The notes under the pieces: generated by a model
Database searches by the model: none
The model's input: only the letters and a program-made list of their open reading frames with translations
Told to the model about the DNA's origin: nothing
Shown here: in pieces, positions 11,128 through 22,084 of the stretch
Numbering within the stretch: position 1 is the stretch's first letter
How the letters are laid out: each line of letters opens with the position of its first letter
Program-made: the position numbers and the translations under genes
Assembly: GCA_963970005.1 (NCBI GenBank)
Contig: CAXAMN010008446.1
Span: 170,841-234,840 of the forward strand
DNA: 64,000 nucleotides
Source: Durusdinium trenchii
Lineage: Eukaryota; Sar; Dinophyceae; Suessiales; Symbiodiniaceae
Direction: 5' to 3'

Positions 11128-11282
11128 CCCCTGCTGGGCGCTTTCTCCTCCCTCTCCAGCGCTTCCGCCAGTTCAGCCACCTGCCGTTGCCCCATGGCCG
11201 ACAGTGGCCCACCCGGTGAGTCCCACTCGCCATGGGCAGCGATGCAAAGGCACGGACGACGTGGAAGTGGTGCCAACTCCAC
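11128..11282 (-). CDS. Histidine-phosphatase-like exon (HGE block), unit 1
   Basis: After a TTCAG|GTGG acceptor the exon reads ELAPLPRRPCLCIAAHGEWD and then LSAMGQRQVAELAEALERE, ending at a GG|GTTGAG donor (155 nt, same length in unit 2). This matches the N-terminal block of the phosphoglycerate-mutase-like superfamily (hydrophobic strand, R-H-G-E, then L-S-x-x-G-x-x-Q-A-x-x-L-A-x-x-L). The normally invariant arginine before the histidine is alanine here and valine in unit 2. Function is therefore uncertain: a divergent phosphatase or an inactive, binding-type member. Confidence 0.6.
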
Positions 11283-11469
11283 CTGAACGCAGAACGGTGC
11301 AGAACGGGGCCTGCGTACTCCGCGCTTCAATCGTCGGGTTTGCGGACGGAGAAGAGGCCATATGAGAAGAGGCCCCCGGAAATGGAATGATGGGGATGAG
11401 GCCTCCACCGCGCTGGTTTTAGACATGGAATCATAGGATCCGGAGAAAAGAACAACACAAATACAATAC

Positions 11470-12570
11470 TGTTTGATCTTGATTAGTGAAGGGCGGCCTC
11501 CCCCCCAACGACCCCCCCCACCTAAACCAATGGGAGGGCCTCTATAATTAATAAATTACCACCAAAACAAATCTGGGTTCCTGGGAGGATTCCTTTAATT
11601 GATTGTAGTATTATTCATGTTCCTTTCTGAGGTTCTTTGCAATTAGATATTCTCAGCAATCCTTTTCCTTTGCAGTCTCAGATCTTCAGCAGATCTTGAG
11701 GACTACTACCTTGAAAATTTGTTTAGATCCCTGTTGAAATTTCAAGGAGAACTTGGGCCGCTAGATTTCCTAGTAGAATTCTAGGTGAGGTCGATTCAAG
11801 GCAAGTCGTGCTTGCTAGAAAATGGTACGTTGTGAAAAAAGCCCTAAAATTCAAGGTGGGGTGGAAAAATGACATCTTCCAAAATAGCCTCTAGAAAATG
11901 CTCTATCCAGGTTCAACTTCCCAAGTCTCAGCGAGTAACAAAAATCCAAATCTCATCTTCTAGGGGAACATTGACAGCTGCATGACGAACATGGACAAAC
12001 ATTCCAGAAGATCCCAGAAGTCATTTTCTAGGACCCTGCTTCGGCATCCAATCGACTCACCAGCACCTATCATCATCTCACTCAAAATGACTCCCTAGAA
12101 AATGCCCCTTGTAACAACATGATGTTCTAAATGTTCGTTTCTAGAAAATGCAAGGGAATCAATTCAGTGAATTCAGTGTACAAAAGTTGTTCTCTAGAAA
12201 AACAACATTTTCTAGGGGACCTAGATCCCTGCATTTCCTAGTGGAAATTTCAACGAGGATTTTAGGAGCAATCTTTACAAAAAGGTTTGATGGGAAGCTG
12301 TGAGTTTTGAAGAACCAAAGAAGCCTATGATTACCAATAATATAATAATACTCTCAGCAAGCCAGCGATTGGCTTAGTAGTATTCACAGATCTCCGCAGG
12401 AATTGACACTCTCATTCTTCAGATTATAAAAGATTAGGTTCCCCAAAAATTTGGCATAATTATAATATAGAGAACCCTTAAAACAAACATGGTGTCAAGA
12501 ATTATGTTTGAACAATTTTGCATTGCAAAGGGCCCTATTACTAATTAGCATCCAACATTATTAGGTCCAT
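11470..12570. mobile_element. Unit-1-specific AT-rich insertion with repeated CTAGAAAATG motif
   Basis: Aligning the two units leaves about 1.1 kb here with no counterpart in unit 2 (there 30390-30440 is continuous). The insert repeats CTAGAAAATG or its complement CATTTTCTAG at least six times between about 11814 and 12215, at intervals of roughly 50-130 nt, plus weaker variants. No open frame of note. Ends and target-site duplications were not resolved. It may be a non-autonomous transposon or a satellite-like block. Confidence 0.5.
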
Positions 12571-12689
12571 GTAACAGTACTGGTCAGACTTCAGCAAACC
12601 AAAGTCCTTCATCGGGATGTTGACCCTTTATCTACATGCTTATGGTCAATGCCAATATGCATATCAACCTTCATGGAGCAAGCAAATCG

Positions 12690-12842
12690 GTCATCCCTTT
12701 GCCGGGGTCTGCGAGGGTCTCAAACCTCCTCGCTCTGCCGCCTCCATCCCCAAGGCCCGCAGGGCGGACTGGGCGTTGCTGGCGCTGCGCTCCATGCCGG
12801 CCCGGATCGCGCGCCAGCGGGCGTGGAAGGTGATGGTGTGAC
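12690..12842 (-). CDS. Conserved exon, probable C-terminal part of membrane-protein gene, unit 1
   Basis: After a TTCCTAG|GT acceptor the frame reads HTITFHARWRAIRAGMERSA followed by SNAQSALRALGMEAA. In unit 2 the same frame stops (TGA) right after GMEAA, which suggests a C-terminus; in unit 1 it reads on. It lies just downstream of the transmembrane exon at 12975-13146. No domain recognised with confidence. Confidence 0.5.
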
Positions 12843-12974
12843 CTAGGAACACATCTGGAGCTTGGAGCGCGAAGCAAGGCGTCGTTTCTCCAACAAAACA
12901 CCTGGAGCTTCGGTTCGGTACATCGCCCAAAATCGCCGTGCTCACAAAAAAACCTGGATGCCCAAGCAAAAATT

Positions 12975-13146
12975 ATGCGTTTTTGCAGAGATCCCAGGGG
13001 CAAAAGACCAAGATCCAAGCCAAGCCCAACACTACTGGGACCAGGGTGGATGGATCTTGGTAGTCCATCCACATCTTCTGGAACAGCCAGGAGGGCCAAG
13101 TGAAGCAAATCAAGATGCTGGTGAGTCCCATTGCGCTGATGCACAC
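12975..13146 (-). CDS. Transmembrane exon, EXS/XPR1-like membrane protein, unit 1
   Basis: A CCAAG|GTG acceptor opens a frame with two hydrophobic helices: VCISAMGLTSILICFTWPSW and, after WMDYQDPS, TLVPVVLGLAWILVFCPWDL. The pattern of a helix ending in FCPW/FCPF is reminiscent of the EXS domain of XPR1/PHO1 phosphate exporters, where a similar helix is followed by Cys-Pro-Phe. The unit-2 copy (31035-31206) is conservative. Donor unclear, possibly GC. The family assignment is tentative; membrane location is well supported. Confidence 0.55.
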
Positions 13147-14272
13147 CTTGGAGAGAGAGGATCCATGCATATCCATGCAGTGCATATGAACATGTCTGGG
13201 GGCCTGGGTCAACGTCAACTCACCTGAGTAGCTCTCTCTCTCTCTCTCGAAAAAAAAAACAACAAAAACAAGTCAAAGGCTGGCGGCTGCCGTATCATTA
13301 CACGAACACTTGGCACACCATTCCGCACAATCAGCTTCTTATTTAGGACTTGGGTCACAAGACTTCAGCTCATTATTAGCTCTTCTTTCGACTCTTAGAA
13401 GCCCTGAAGGCGCACGCCTCAGGAGCTTCATGCGTCCATGCTGACATTGATCCATATGACAGCATAACGCTCGCTTCCGAGAAGCCAATGGGTAGCATCC
13501 TGCTTGGAGTGTGATCTGAGTTGCCTGGACCGGACTCCACGATTAGCCACAAACCAGCCGTGTACATCGGGCTTCAGGACTTGGGGAGTGCGACTTGGGG
13601 AGGGCGCAGAAATCACCGAACAAGGAGGCGAGAATCGCAAACACTTCCGATATGGGATGTAGAGGGTGCCATGTAATGCAAATGCTTCAGTACCTCATAC
13701 CCAGAAGAAGGGTCATGTGATATACAACATTTAAATCATATAATGTCCCTCTCTCTCTATCATCTCCAGCTACTATTACTATAATATGTAATATGTATGT
13801 TAAATCCGTGTATGTTTATGTATGATGTGCATTCATATGCAAAAACGTTCAGTATATATGGTAGAACGAACGAGAAGGTTGAAGCTGGAGGTTTTGGTCC
13901 TCCAATGTTTCCACATGTTTTGGGATTCGTTGTTCGGCCCGTTTTGGTCACCAGGCCCAATCGCTCTTGTTGGGATGTTCTTCAGCTCTCAATTGGTGCG
14001 TTCCGAGGTGCTAAAAGGACCTCTACGAGGCACAGGGCTCGGTCGTCGATGAAGTCAATGTGATTTGGATCCGAAAGCCTCAGACGACACACCACGGTGC
14101 TCGCCTGGCCTCCACATGAAGCACCGCATCGCACCGAAACCACCCGGCGCCAAAACCTTGTGCAGGTTTCCGAACCGCACTGCTAGGTGCCGCCGGGGGT
14201 GATGCGGGTGTACTTTCATCCAAAGTTCTTAGATTAACCCTAGGCTTCCAACCTCCATTCATTTAATAGGCT

Positions 14273-14282
14273 NNNNNNNNNN
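14273..14282. other. Assembly gap (10 N)
   Basis: A run of ten N, a conventional scaffold-gap placeholder rather than a measured length. It falls inside unit 1; the corresponding position in unit 2 is near 32.3-32.5 kb. Confidence 0.98.
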
Positions 14283-15239
14283 TTAAGTCACTTGAGGCTC
14301 AACATGCACAATGGATTCATGCTCAGCTTCATGCTCGTCTGAGGTGGCAAGGGCAAACCTCCAAGTGTAGAAAAAAACATCCTGCACCTGGCATAGACAC
14401 AAACACTGACCCCACCATGTGCACAACAATCACAACACCTGTGCTAACGAACAAGATTTGTCCAAACATCTCATAATAACTTATAACATCTCACCATCGG
14501 GCTATTCATCAACAGCCAATTCATCCCAGGTGGCTCTGCTAAATTATGTTCAGTGCCGTTCTTCGATGGACTCCACCAAAGACACCCGACTTCAAGCCGC
14601 AACCTTCATCTACCCTCCGCCACCGCGAATGTGGTTTTCTCCAGGTGACTCCAAAGTCATCTCCAAAGACATGAAAATGGGGGGAATGCAGCCTGGATCG
14701 GTCTCGGGATCGGTCGAAAGATGTTGGTCTGAGGGCATCATGCGAAGCATCATGCGGTGCACGGGATGAAATAGCACATCATGTGGACATGTGGCACATT
14801 AAATCTGAAAGGCTTATGTCGTCTTGCATGAAGATTTGAATGTAAACTTTGAGCTTTTCATGGCAGAAGTGGAAGGCCAATGTCAACAGCTGAACTGAAC
14901 AGACTCTGGTTTTGTTTTTGCCAGGAAGTCTGTCAGGTCGCAGGTTCTCCAAGAGTGATCTTTGAAGTCTAAGATCCTGCTGGGCGTTTTGCCACCCGGG
15001 ATAGCCTGGTGAACCTGGCCGGTTTTTTGGGGCAAGCCGTCTGGAGTATAAACCAGGGCTTCTGCAATTGTTGTAAGTTAAGTCAGTTCCAACGATTTAG
15101 AGTTGGGGATGGGATTAATTTCATGCCCCTCTTGTCCTTTGACACCTTCTGTCCAGAAGACACACCCGGAGGCGTCACCTATCGGGGCTTCGGTTGGACA
15201 CCACGCTGGACAGCGCGGCAACGTGTCGCAGACGAGGGG

Positions 15240-15395
15240 CAGGAAACCGCCAAGGTGACATCCTTCTCCCAGGCGGACGCGCCGCAGTAGACCAGAAGCA
15301 GGACGGGCACCGTGGGGATAAAATAGAAAGAACCACTGGGCAAGTGCTCCTGGATGGCAAACATTACAACAAAATCATCCAAGAGAACAGCAGTA
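15240..15395 (-). CDS. Transmembrane exon, same membrane-protein gene, unit 1
   Basis: The frame reads EHLPSGSFYFIPTVPVLLLV then YCGASAWEKDVTLA. A hydrophobic helix ending in a Trp-Glu-Lys stretch resembles the EXS segment in which a helix is followed by W-(K/R)-x. The unit-2 copy (33612-33765) differs mainly by conservative changes. Upstream residues are also shared (LDDFVVMFAIQ versus LEDFVEMFAMQ), so the exon may start a little earlier. Confidence 0.5.
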
Positions 15396-15615
15396 CCAGC
15401 TGAAGGATGGATTCCAATCAAATAGGCTAAACCAAATATAGATTTGTTGGACCTTGACAGCCAAGTAGCATGACAATCGGAATGCATGAACTCATGCGAT
15501 CCCCACTTCATGGGCCTCGGTTATTCTATAGTGAGAACTGCTTTGCTGCTATTCTAGTGGGGAACAGGAAAGGCCGATCTCATGTGGATTAAGGAACGGG
15601 AGGCAAACTCTTTTA

Positions 15616-15709
15616 CCCAAACACTCCATGTATGGCATATTTGCCTACATTGACCCCTGAAACCACCCCAACTGATGGGCAAATATGGCAGTCTTAGGGA
15701 GTGTCTGGC
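15616..15709. mobile_element. Palindromic MITE, CCCAGA family, copy P3
   Basis: Left arm CACTCCATGTATGGCATATTTGCC pairs imperfectly with the right arm GGCAAATATGGCA...GGAGTGTCTGG. Copy P5 occupies the equivalent place in unit 2 (34059), so this insertion predates the 18-kb duplication. Terminal bases are altered and the flanks no longer match cleanly. Confidence 0.65.
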
Positions 15710-16462
15710 TAAATCGCAAGTTTCATCCAATCTTCATGGCCTGGGGCCACTGGTGGATCTGGTGGGTCTAAGTCTAAGTCCTCTGACTTCAGCGATTGGG
15801 TTTGCGGCCGCCTCTGACCGCCCACGAACGTGTTCGCTCTTGCGATCCAAGAGCAATGGTCGGATCGGTTTCACATGCATGAGGCGGAAACATAGAAGCT
15901 CACCCCAACTGTCGCCCAGAAGAAGCACAAGCACATCTATGTTTGTCTTGAGATCCAGTGACAAGTCTTTGATCGAAAAGGAACGCATGTTACGGAAATC
16001 TCGGGAGACGTGCAGACTAGTCAGAATAGTCAGATAAACTATGCCAACGATGCTCAGTCGCATGACAGGGGGTTTGCTCAAGATATATAATTCTAGCCAA
16101 AACCACCCCCCGGACTTTGGCTCAAGCCCTCCATGGAGTCATACCGATTGTTTGCAAAAACTAGTTACTTTAAACTAACATATAATTACTAACATAATAT
16201 ACAATACGTACTGTAATATAAGTAATATAATATATTACCCTCTTTGATTTTGAGCCAAGACTCCTGGAGCAACGCCAGTTGACTCTACAAGGGGCCAAAA
16301 GCTTAGTGTGAGAAAAAGCGCTCGCGATTTCGCCCTCGCGATTTCGCCCTGCTCTCCTTTCGCCCTGCTCGCATGTCCACGTATAGACTCCAGGTGATGG
16401 CATGACCCGACCGAATTGAGGTACGACGAGGAACCGGTGGTGTGACCACTCCACGATTGATG

Positions 16463-16568
16463 CCCTAAGCCTCGTACCGTTGCACCTTCGTTTCGGTTCG
16501 GGACTGGGATGGGTGCCAGGAGGGTCTAGTCATACCGAACCTGAGGTACGACGGTACGAGGTGTAGGG
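16463..16568. mobile_element. Palindromic MITE, CCCTA family, copy C5
   Basis: Starts CCCTAAGCCTCGTACC and ends GGTACGAGGTGTAGGG, an imperfect terminal inverted repeat. It is flanked by ATG on both sides (16460-16462 and 16569-16571). The interior GGGTGCCAGGAGGGTC is shared with copy C4. No counterpart at the matching place in unit 2. Confidence 0.75.
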
Positions 16569-17129
16569 ATGGTAGCTCACATCCGCTCGGATTCTCCTTG
16601 AAGTACTTCATCCAATGGGGTTTCACCTCCTGGCGAACTGAAGGGGGTCAACTAACCCCCAGTTCACGCTGCGCAGCGAAGAAATGGACCGAGGACCACC
16701 TCCAAGGGTCCAAGATGGTCCACCTCCAAGGACCGAATATATGGGCATTCCAACATATTCCAACTGGTTTCTGAGGGCTCACCTCTTTGGTACTGTAAGA
16801 TTCTAGTTGAAGGAGTGTTTGTCTGAGTCAAGGAGACTGCAGTGGAGAAACCAATCTGAATGTCATCAGTAATCTTCACGGTCAACTTCGGATATCTCAC
16901 TCTGCCACGAGTTGTGCACAAGTCGTCGTTTTTGTTTCAATTGCACATTAAATATCATTAAATTGAGAAGGATTTGGCAAACACATGCTCGTGGCCGGAG
17001 TGTGTCAATGTGTTCCCATGCTTCCTGTCTTGGCAAAATAAATGTGCCTCCTCTTTTCGAAGAAACGTCATGTTTATTGCGACATGCAAGAGAGAGCCGT
17101 TAAGAATCAAGAACGATCTATGTAATAAA

Positions 17130-17236
17130 CCCTAGGGCTCCAGTCGGACCTTCGTTTCGAAGGTGGGACTGGGGGCCCGGGTGCCAGGAGGGTCCAGTCA
17201 TACCTTTTAAGCAGGTACGAGCCTATAGCCCTAGGG
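17130..17236. mobile_element. Palindromic MITE, CCCTA family, copy C4
   Basis: Starts CCCTAGGGCTCCAGTCGGAC and ends with TAGCCCTAGGG, with AAA on both sides (17127-17129 and 17237-17239). It lies 11 bp upstream of copy C1. The interior carries the family phrase GTGCCAGGAGGGTCCAGTC. Absent from the corresponding interval of unit 2 (about 35.3-35.5 kb). Confidence 0.75.
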
Positions 17237-17247
17237 AAACATCATAT

Positions 17248-17359
17248 CCCTAGGGATCCAAGTACCTTCTCAGAAGGTACTTGGACCCTCCTGGCACCTA
17301 CATAACAGTGTCTCCAATCACCGTACCGTACCTGAGAAGGTACGACTGGATCCCTAGGG
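17248..17359. mobile_element. Palindromic MITE, CCCTA family, copy C1 (best termini)
   Basis: Starts CCCTAGGGATCCAAGTACC and ends GGTACGACTGGATCCCTAGGG minus its first base; the outer 12 bases are perfect inverted repeats. Flanked by TAT on both sides (17245-17247 and 17360-17362). Internal subpalindromes (GTACCTTCTCAGAAGGTAC) would let the single strand fold into a multi-branched hairpin. No coding capacity; absent from unit 2. Confidence 0.85.
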
Positions 17360-19014
17360 TATATAACTGTGCAGAGTCTTTCGCTTTTCACGTGTTTCTT
17401 CACAAGAAGTGCTTCAACCGATTCCTGAGGCCAGCCCTGGGGAATTGAACACACGACCGTCACCACGACCACGGTCAGTCCGGTGGTGGGAAGGTGCCGT
17501 GTAGGGAAAAAGCAGGAAGAAGCTTCACGACTTGGGGCACGGGAAGAAGACAAAAAGAAAACAACATGTTGGAAACATGTAGAACTCTTCCTCATTTCAT
17601 CTCATTTCTGCCGATTTCTGCCCCAACTGCTTCAGCTTCAGCATGCTGAAGCATCGAAGAGGCTCCCTGCCGAAGGCACACGGCCGCATCACGGGTTGAA
17701 AAAGGACTCTGCAGACTCAGAGCGCTCCTCCAGCATCTTCCGTTTTGCCCAAACCAGCCACAACCACCACACCTTGGCTAGCCGATGTGTGTTTTTCCAT
17801 GTTCTTGTTGAACCGACAAATCTCCAAGTCTTTTTCTCAACAGATTCTTGGGCACCACAAAAACGAAGCTTTGCCCAACCGAAATGAAATACTACGTTAC
17901 TAGTATATACATGATCTTCAAGGACTTCATCTCAAAAACGTATGACGTATTGCAACAATCCCTCGAAGCTCATTCACGCCCCCGATTCGGTGACTCAGCG
18001 TCGCTCGCTACCCCACCGTTCCAAACCTGATCCCAAGCTGAAAAACGGATGGAAGATGGTGGAAGAGGTTGCCCACTCGCCCACTCCCTGCACTTCCAGT
18101 CGCCCAGCTATTGATGGCTGCTGCCCAGCAAAAGAGCCTCCCGTGACGCCCTAGGACTGGGCTTGATGAGGGGTCCTCGTTGTCGCCTCGACATCGCCCG
18201 AAGCAAAACGGCCTTCAGCGACGACTCTCTACTTTTGGCTTCGCAAAGGGGGTGGAGGTTTGCCAGGTGTGTTCTTTGAAGCAATGAAACCTGAAACTGG
18301 AACAAACCAACTGTTCGTAATTTTTGAGAAGTGCAGGTCTGTTTCTGATTGATCTGGATTTCAGCCAGGTCCTCCATCACTTCCATGTTCCCCAAGGGCC
18401 CAAGCAAAGAAAGGACCATGATGGTTTCCGATGCCCATCTTTGGAGGACAGTGGTTCTTTATGACCTTGTTCACCCTCGATTTCCTCATCATTTTATCTG
18501 ATCTTGAGGTTGTAATTTTCATTTAAAATAAAAGGGTTGCTCCCCAAATAATGATGGTCAAACATCAGGATCCTGGTATGAAATGGATCCTCAAAGCCAG
18601 CCTTCTGTGCATGGAAGGAGTGCATGTCTTATGGGAAAACGACTCCTGATGCCCCAGCCCTGGTGCGGCTGCTATATATACTTGCCTGAGGAAAGCCGTG
18701 TGCTCCAAACATGGGTGTCTACATTATGCTATACTCATTATGCTATATTTCGCTGACATCCAAGTTGTAAAGGCTTGAAACCTTCCATTGCGCGCTCAAC
18801 GCCGGATCGCCGTTGGTGAAGCATCCCGACGCCACGCACTTCACGCGGCAGGTGAAGTCCCAAAGAAAGCCTCCTGACATCGACAAGCATGGCAGAACCC
18901 ACCAGCATGGGCTGGCGGGTATGTGTTTGGACGCTGCAGTGGACAGGACAGGACTTTCAAGAAGTGCTCCATGGTTCTTGATGTACGTAAACTGAAAGAA
19001 CTCCTTGAACAATC

Positions 19015-19149
19015 ACTTGTGGCAGGAAGTGCTACGAAGTTTTTCTGACTCAGGATAGTGATTGGCAGTGAGGGCCAGCCAGTATAGACCCCCACAACGA
19101 TAGGAATTATATTTGGAGTTGTTGCTGGAGTGGGGAAATCCTGCATGCT
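19015..19149 (-). pseudogene. Frame-disrupted copy of a hydrophobic exon, unit 1
   Basis: Unit 2 (about 37845-37980) reads TPATTPNIIPIVVGVLYWLA on the minus strand. Unit 1 has one base fewer within the GGGGGT(T)CT stretch and one base more in CAGA(A)AAACTTCG, so about 20 residues are read in another frame before the frame is restored. If this is an exon, unit 1 carries two compensating indels; if it is intron, the open frame in unit 2 is fortuitous. Confidence 0.3.
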
Positions 19150-19496
19150 GTGGGATTATGTACTGGCAAATCTTGATATCCTTCAAACTGTTGACCACAC
19201 ACCTCGGCATTGCATATGCATTCTTTAGTGCAACTGCGCTTCAATGTAACCGCACAGCTATGGGCAAAAGGCCACTCAGGATTAACAACAATCTTGAAAA
19301 CATGAAAAGAACAGCGTGGCACGGTAGCTTTTGCATCTTTTGCTATCTTTTGCTCACCCTGTCTAAGTTCGAAACAATACCTTTGTGTGTTCCCTTGCTT
19401 GCCCCTCCGCATGCTTTGCCTTTTGTATCATATGGTTTCAGATCCATCCTGAAAAGCATTGAAAAACAAACCGTCTCTACCAAGCGCCCCTGCCGG

Positions 19497-19590
19497 TGAA
19501 ATCAGCCGAGATACCAAACATGATGAACTCAAAGAGGATATTGTGGAGCCAGAAGCCTCTTTCCTTGGCAAGGGAACACCAAATCCAGGT
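19497..19590 (-). CDS. Conserved hydrophobic exon, membrane-protein gene, unit 1
   Basis: Reads WCSLAKERGFWLHNILFEFI followed by MFGISADFTG. Unit 2 (38332-38428) keeps this frame with only W-to-L and F-to-I changes in the same segment, although flanking DNA differs. The hydrophobic stretch could be a membrane helix. Boundaries approximate. Confidence 0.5.
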
Positions 19591-20019
19591 TGGTGGTCGG
19601 TGTCCGTTTTTTGCTTGGAACGCTGAAGCAACAAGTCCAGGTGGCCCCCCAAAACGTCCAAACATAGAAAACGCCACCTGCACCCCACTCAGAAGCCGTT
19701 GCACGCACACTCACACGATGTCCACCGAAAGAACCCCAGTTGTGCTCTAAACATCATGCAATGGTTGCGTAAAACAACATGAGATTCTCGGCTTGGCATC
19801 TCCTCATGCGCCCGACCCATATTCCATGATTTGCCCCTCAAACGAGGGGAATTGGATTGGGTCGAGCCTCTTGGAAAGCAGGTGGTGTTCTAAGGATTTC
19901 AAATGATTTCGGTGGCGGTGTGGCCGTCGGCCGTCAGACCACCTGCACCAGCCGAATCTGAACTGAGTTCGATCATGTTGACGGTTGGTTTCTTTCAGAA
20001 CTCTCCGGTGATAGATCAT

Positions 20020-20130
20020 GGCCCGAGCATCTTTGTCGTCCATGTAGTGCAAAATCTTCCTGAGGCTCTTGTCAGAAAACCTGTTGGCGCAAATTTTCCG
20101 GAGCTTCCCTCCCAGACCAAAACGCTCTGC
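20020..20130 (-). CDS. Conserved exon (FSDKSLRKILHYMDD block), unit 1
   Basis: Reads GGKLRKICANRFSDKSLRKI then LHYMDDKDAR. Unit 2 (38885-38990) keeps the frame and contains an in-frame 9-bp tandem duplication (LRKLRK), the pattern expected for coding DNA. A charged helical segment with S-L-R-K-I-L could recall the SPX region of phosphate exporters (T-G-x-R-K-I-L), but that resemblance is weak. Confidence 0.5.
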
Positions 20131-20817
20131 ATGTCCCAAACTACGAGTGTCTGCCATGCAAGCGTCCATCCAGCAAAAAAGCGTACCGTGCATGCAAAAA
20201 GCTTTTGATCAAGGCGTTTTTCTTTGACGGCAATGTCTTTACCACTGGTTTGGGTTGCATGAAACTTTGTTCAGTTGGCTTCAGCCCTCCAGGAAACCAT
20301 TTGAAACCAGTTTCTTGGACGCCAGGAGAACCAGGAGAGCAACCGAAGAGTTATCCCCGCATCTCGTGCAAGCGTGCACACGAAACACATCCGAGAGATC
20401 CTGAGAGCACACGGGTGACACCACACATACAAGCTGGGGGGAAGCTTCAAGGCATGATATGTCCAATGTTTGCGTATCGAGCCCAGAATATAGAGCCCTA
20501 TAGACCAGCAAACGCAGCCCTGTGCATCACAGCTGGCTGCGCGACACCACGCGTGATTGACACCACCAATCATGCTGCTCACCAGCAACACGCATCTTTC
20601 CCGTTCCTCACTGGCACGGAGCCACACAAACGCATCCACCGAGCAAACCGCATGGCACAGGAACACCCGGTCTGCCACATCCTCGACGCCACAATTGACC
20701 ACCAAGTCCGAACATGTGCATCACAACGAGAGCGCTGCGGCGAAACAGCGCCACGGCCCAAAGACCCTTTTTACGAGCAAGCTATTTTGGGTAACAAAGA
20801 GCATCAAAGACCTAGAC

Positions 20818-20985
20818 TTGTCCAAGGCCGAGAAACTCAATGCTTATCTCCTCGATGATGTCCCTCCACCTCCACGCAAATGTGATGCAGTACATCAACA
20901 CAATCAGGAGGGCCACCGGGTGTACATTGCTGTGGCACAGCACCACAAAGGCAATGACCAAATGGTGGTTCTCCTCTCCCGGAGC
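20818..20985 (-). CDS. Transmembrane exon, membrane-protein gene, unit 1
   Basis: Reads ENHHLVIAFVVLCHSNVHPV then ALLIVLMYCITFAWRWRDII, ending at GGACAA|GTCTAGG. Two hydrophobic helices separated by CHSNVHP. Unit 2 (39774-39945) preserves the frame with no indel; changes are mostly conservative (LM to VI, RDII to TDMI). This is among the better-supported exons in the duplicated block. Confidence 0.6.
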
Positions 20986-21662
20986 AACCTTGGATCAACT
21001 TGCTCTACCAGGCGACCAAAACTCGACTCAGAAATGACTCAGGCTACCAAGACTCCTCTCATACCTTTCTAAGCTCGCTTGGGGCTGCACAAGCAGGGGT
21101 CCACACTGGTTCTGCATGTTGGAGAATCCACTTTTTTGTTGCTGGTGGGGAGGGGGGCACCTATTTTTCGCACCTGAAAAGGACCCCGATGTCCCGACCA
21201 ACTGCCAAACAAAAGATGTTCCAACTACCTCAAATTCCAAATATATAGATTCATATTATAGTTCATATGATGTTCCCCTTCAGTTATGGTAGATGAATGA
21301 ACCAAGACATGACACCCTTCTCATCTCATGATTCCTTCAAAACGCATCTCCTGGTCATTGCCCGTGCCTGAGCCCAGGCCGGGTGGGGGTTCCTAGCTCC
21401 CGCTCCCGGTGCGACGTGCTCCCAGAATTGGTTCCTGCAGTGAACACCTACAGGAAGCCCATCATGTTTTCTGTATTTTCATAAGGTTTTCCCGCAGATG
21501 TTCCTTTAAACCAATTCTGGAAACTGTGCCCACACCTACACTGACCTACATCATCCTGGCTGCGTGTGTTTCAGCATATGAAAAGCCCAAAAGCCGATGG
21601 TCAGGGTCCCGCCGGCCCCGCCGGTGTCCAGAGAAGTGACGCGTGGCATTTGAACCAAAATA

Positions 21663-21745
21663 CCAGCACCCTCCAGGAGGGTAGGTGAGTTGAGGCTTTG
21701 TTAGGCCCTAGGTCAAGACCTAGATGACCTGTCGGAGGGTCCTGG
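21663..21745. mobile_element. TA-flanked palindromic MITE, CCAGGACCCTC family
   Basis: Starts CCAGCACCCTCC and ends GGAGGGTCCTGG, terminal inverted repeats with one mismatch, flanked by TA on both sides (21661-21662 and 21746-21747). Same family as 34371-34441. A TA target duplication is typical of Tc1/mariner-type elements, but the termini are not a recognised family. Confidence 0.6.
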
Positions 21746-22084
21746 TAGAAGACAAGAAACGATTGTGCTGTGTCCGATTGCTTGCAAATATGACTCATCA
21801 TTCCAGGACGCACAGTTGTTTGAAATCGCTGACTGCGGCCATATGCGGCCCCAGTGAAAAGCATTGAAAGGTGTTTGGTGGAATGTTTCCACGCCCTATA
21901 CTTCACGTATTTTTTTGAGATCTCGACTCAGGAGCCGAAGAGAAACAGCAGAAAAAACCCGAGTTCCTCAGCCTGTCAGCCTCCCACACCGAGAACGAAG
22001 GTTCCGCTTCACGCCCGACAACCACCGGGTTGTAAGGTTGGGGAGCCCCCTCGGGTCCCAGGTCCAAGCGCTGACGAGCTGCAT

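Noticed and set aside
12880-12945. FVGETTPCFALQAPDVFLGH as an EXS 'DFFLGDxLTS'-like signature
   Set aside because: It probably lies upstream of the TTCCTAG splice acceptor and is therefore intronic; the resemblance was too loose to use as evidence.
20557-21072. 171-codon plus-strand frame in unit 1
   Set aside because: Not conserved in unit 2, while the opposite strand carries a transmembrane exon conserved in both copies.
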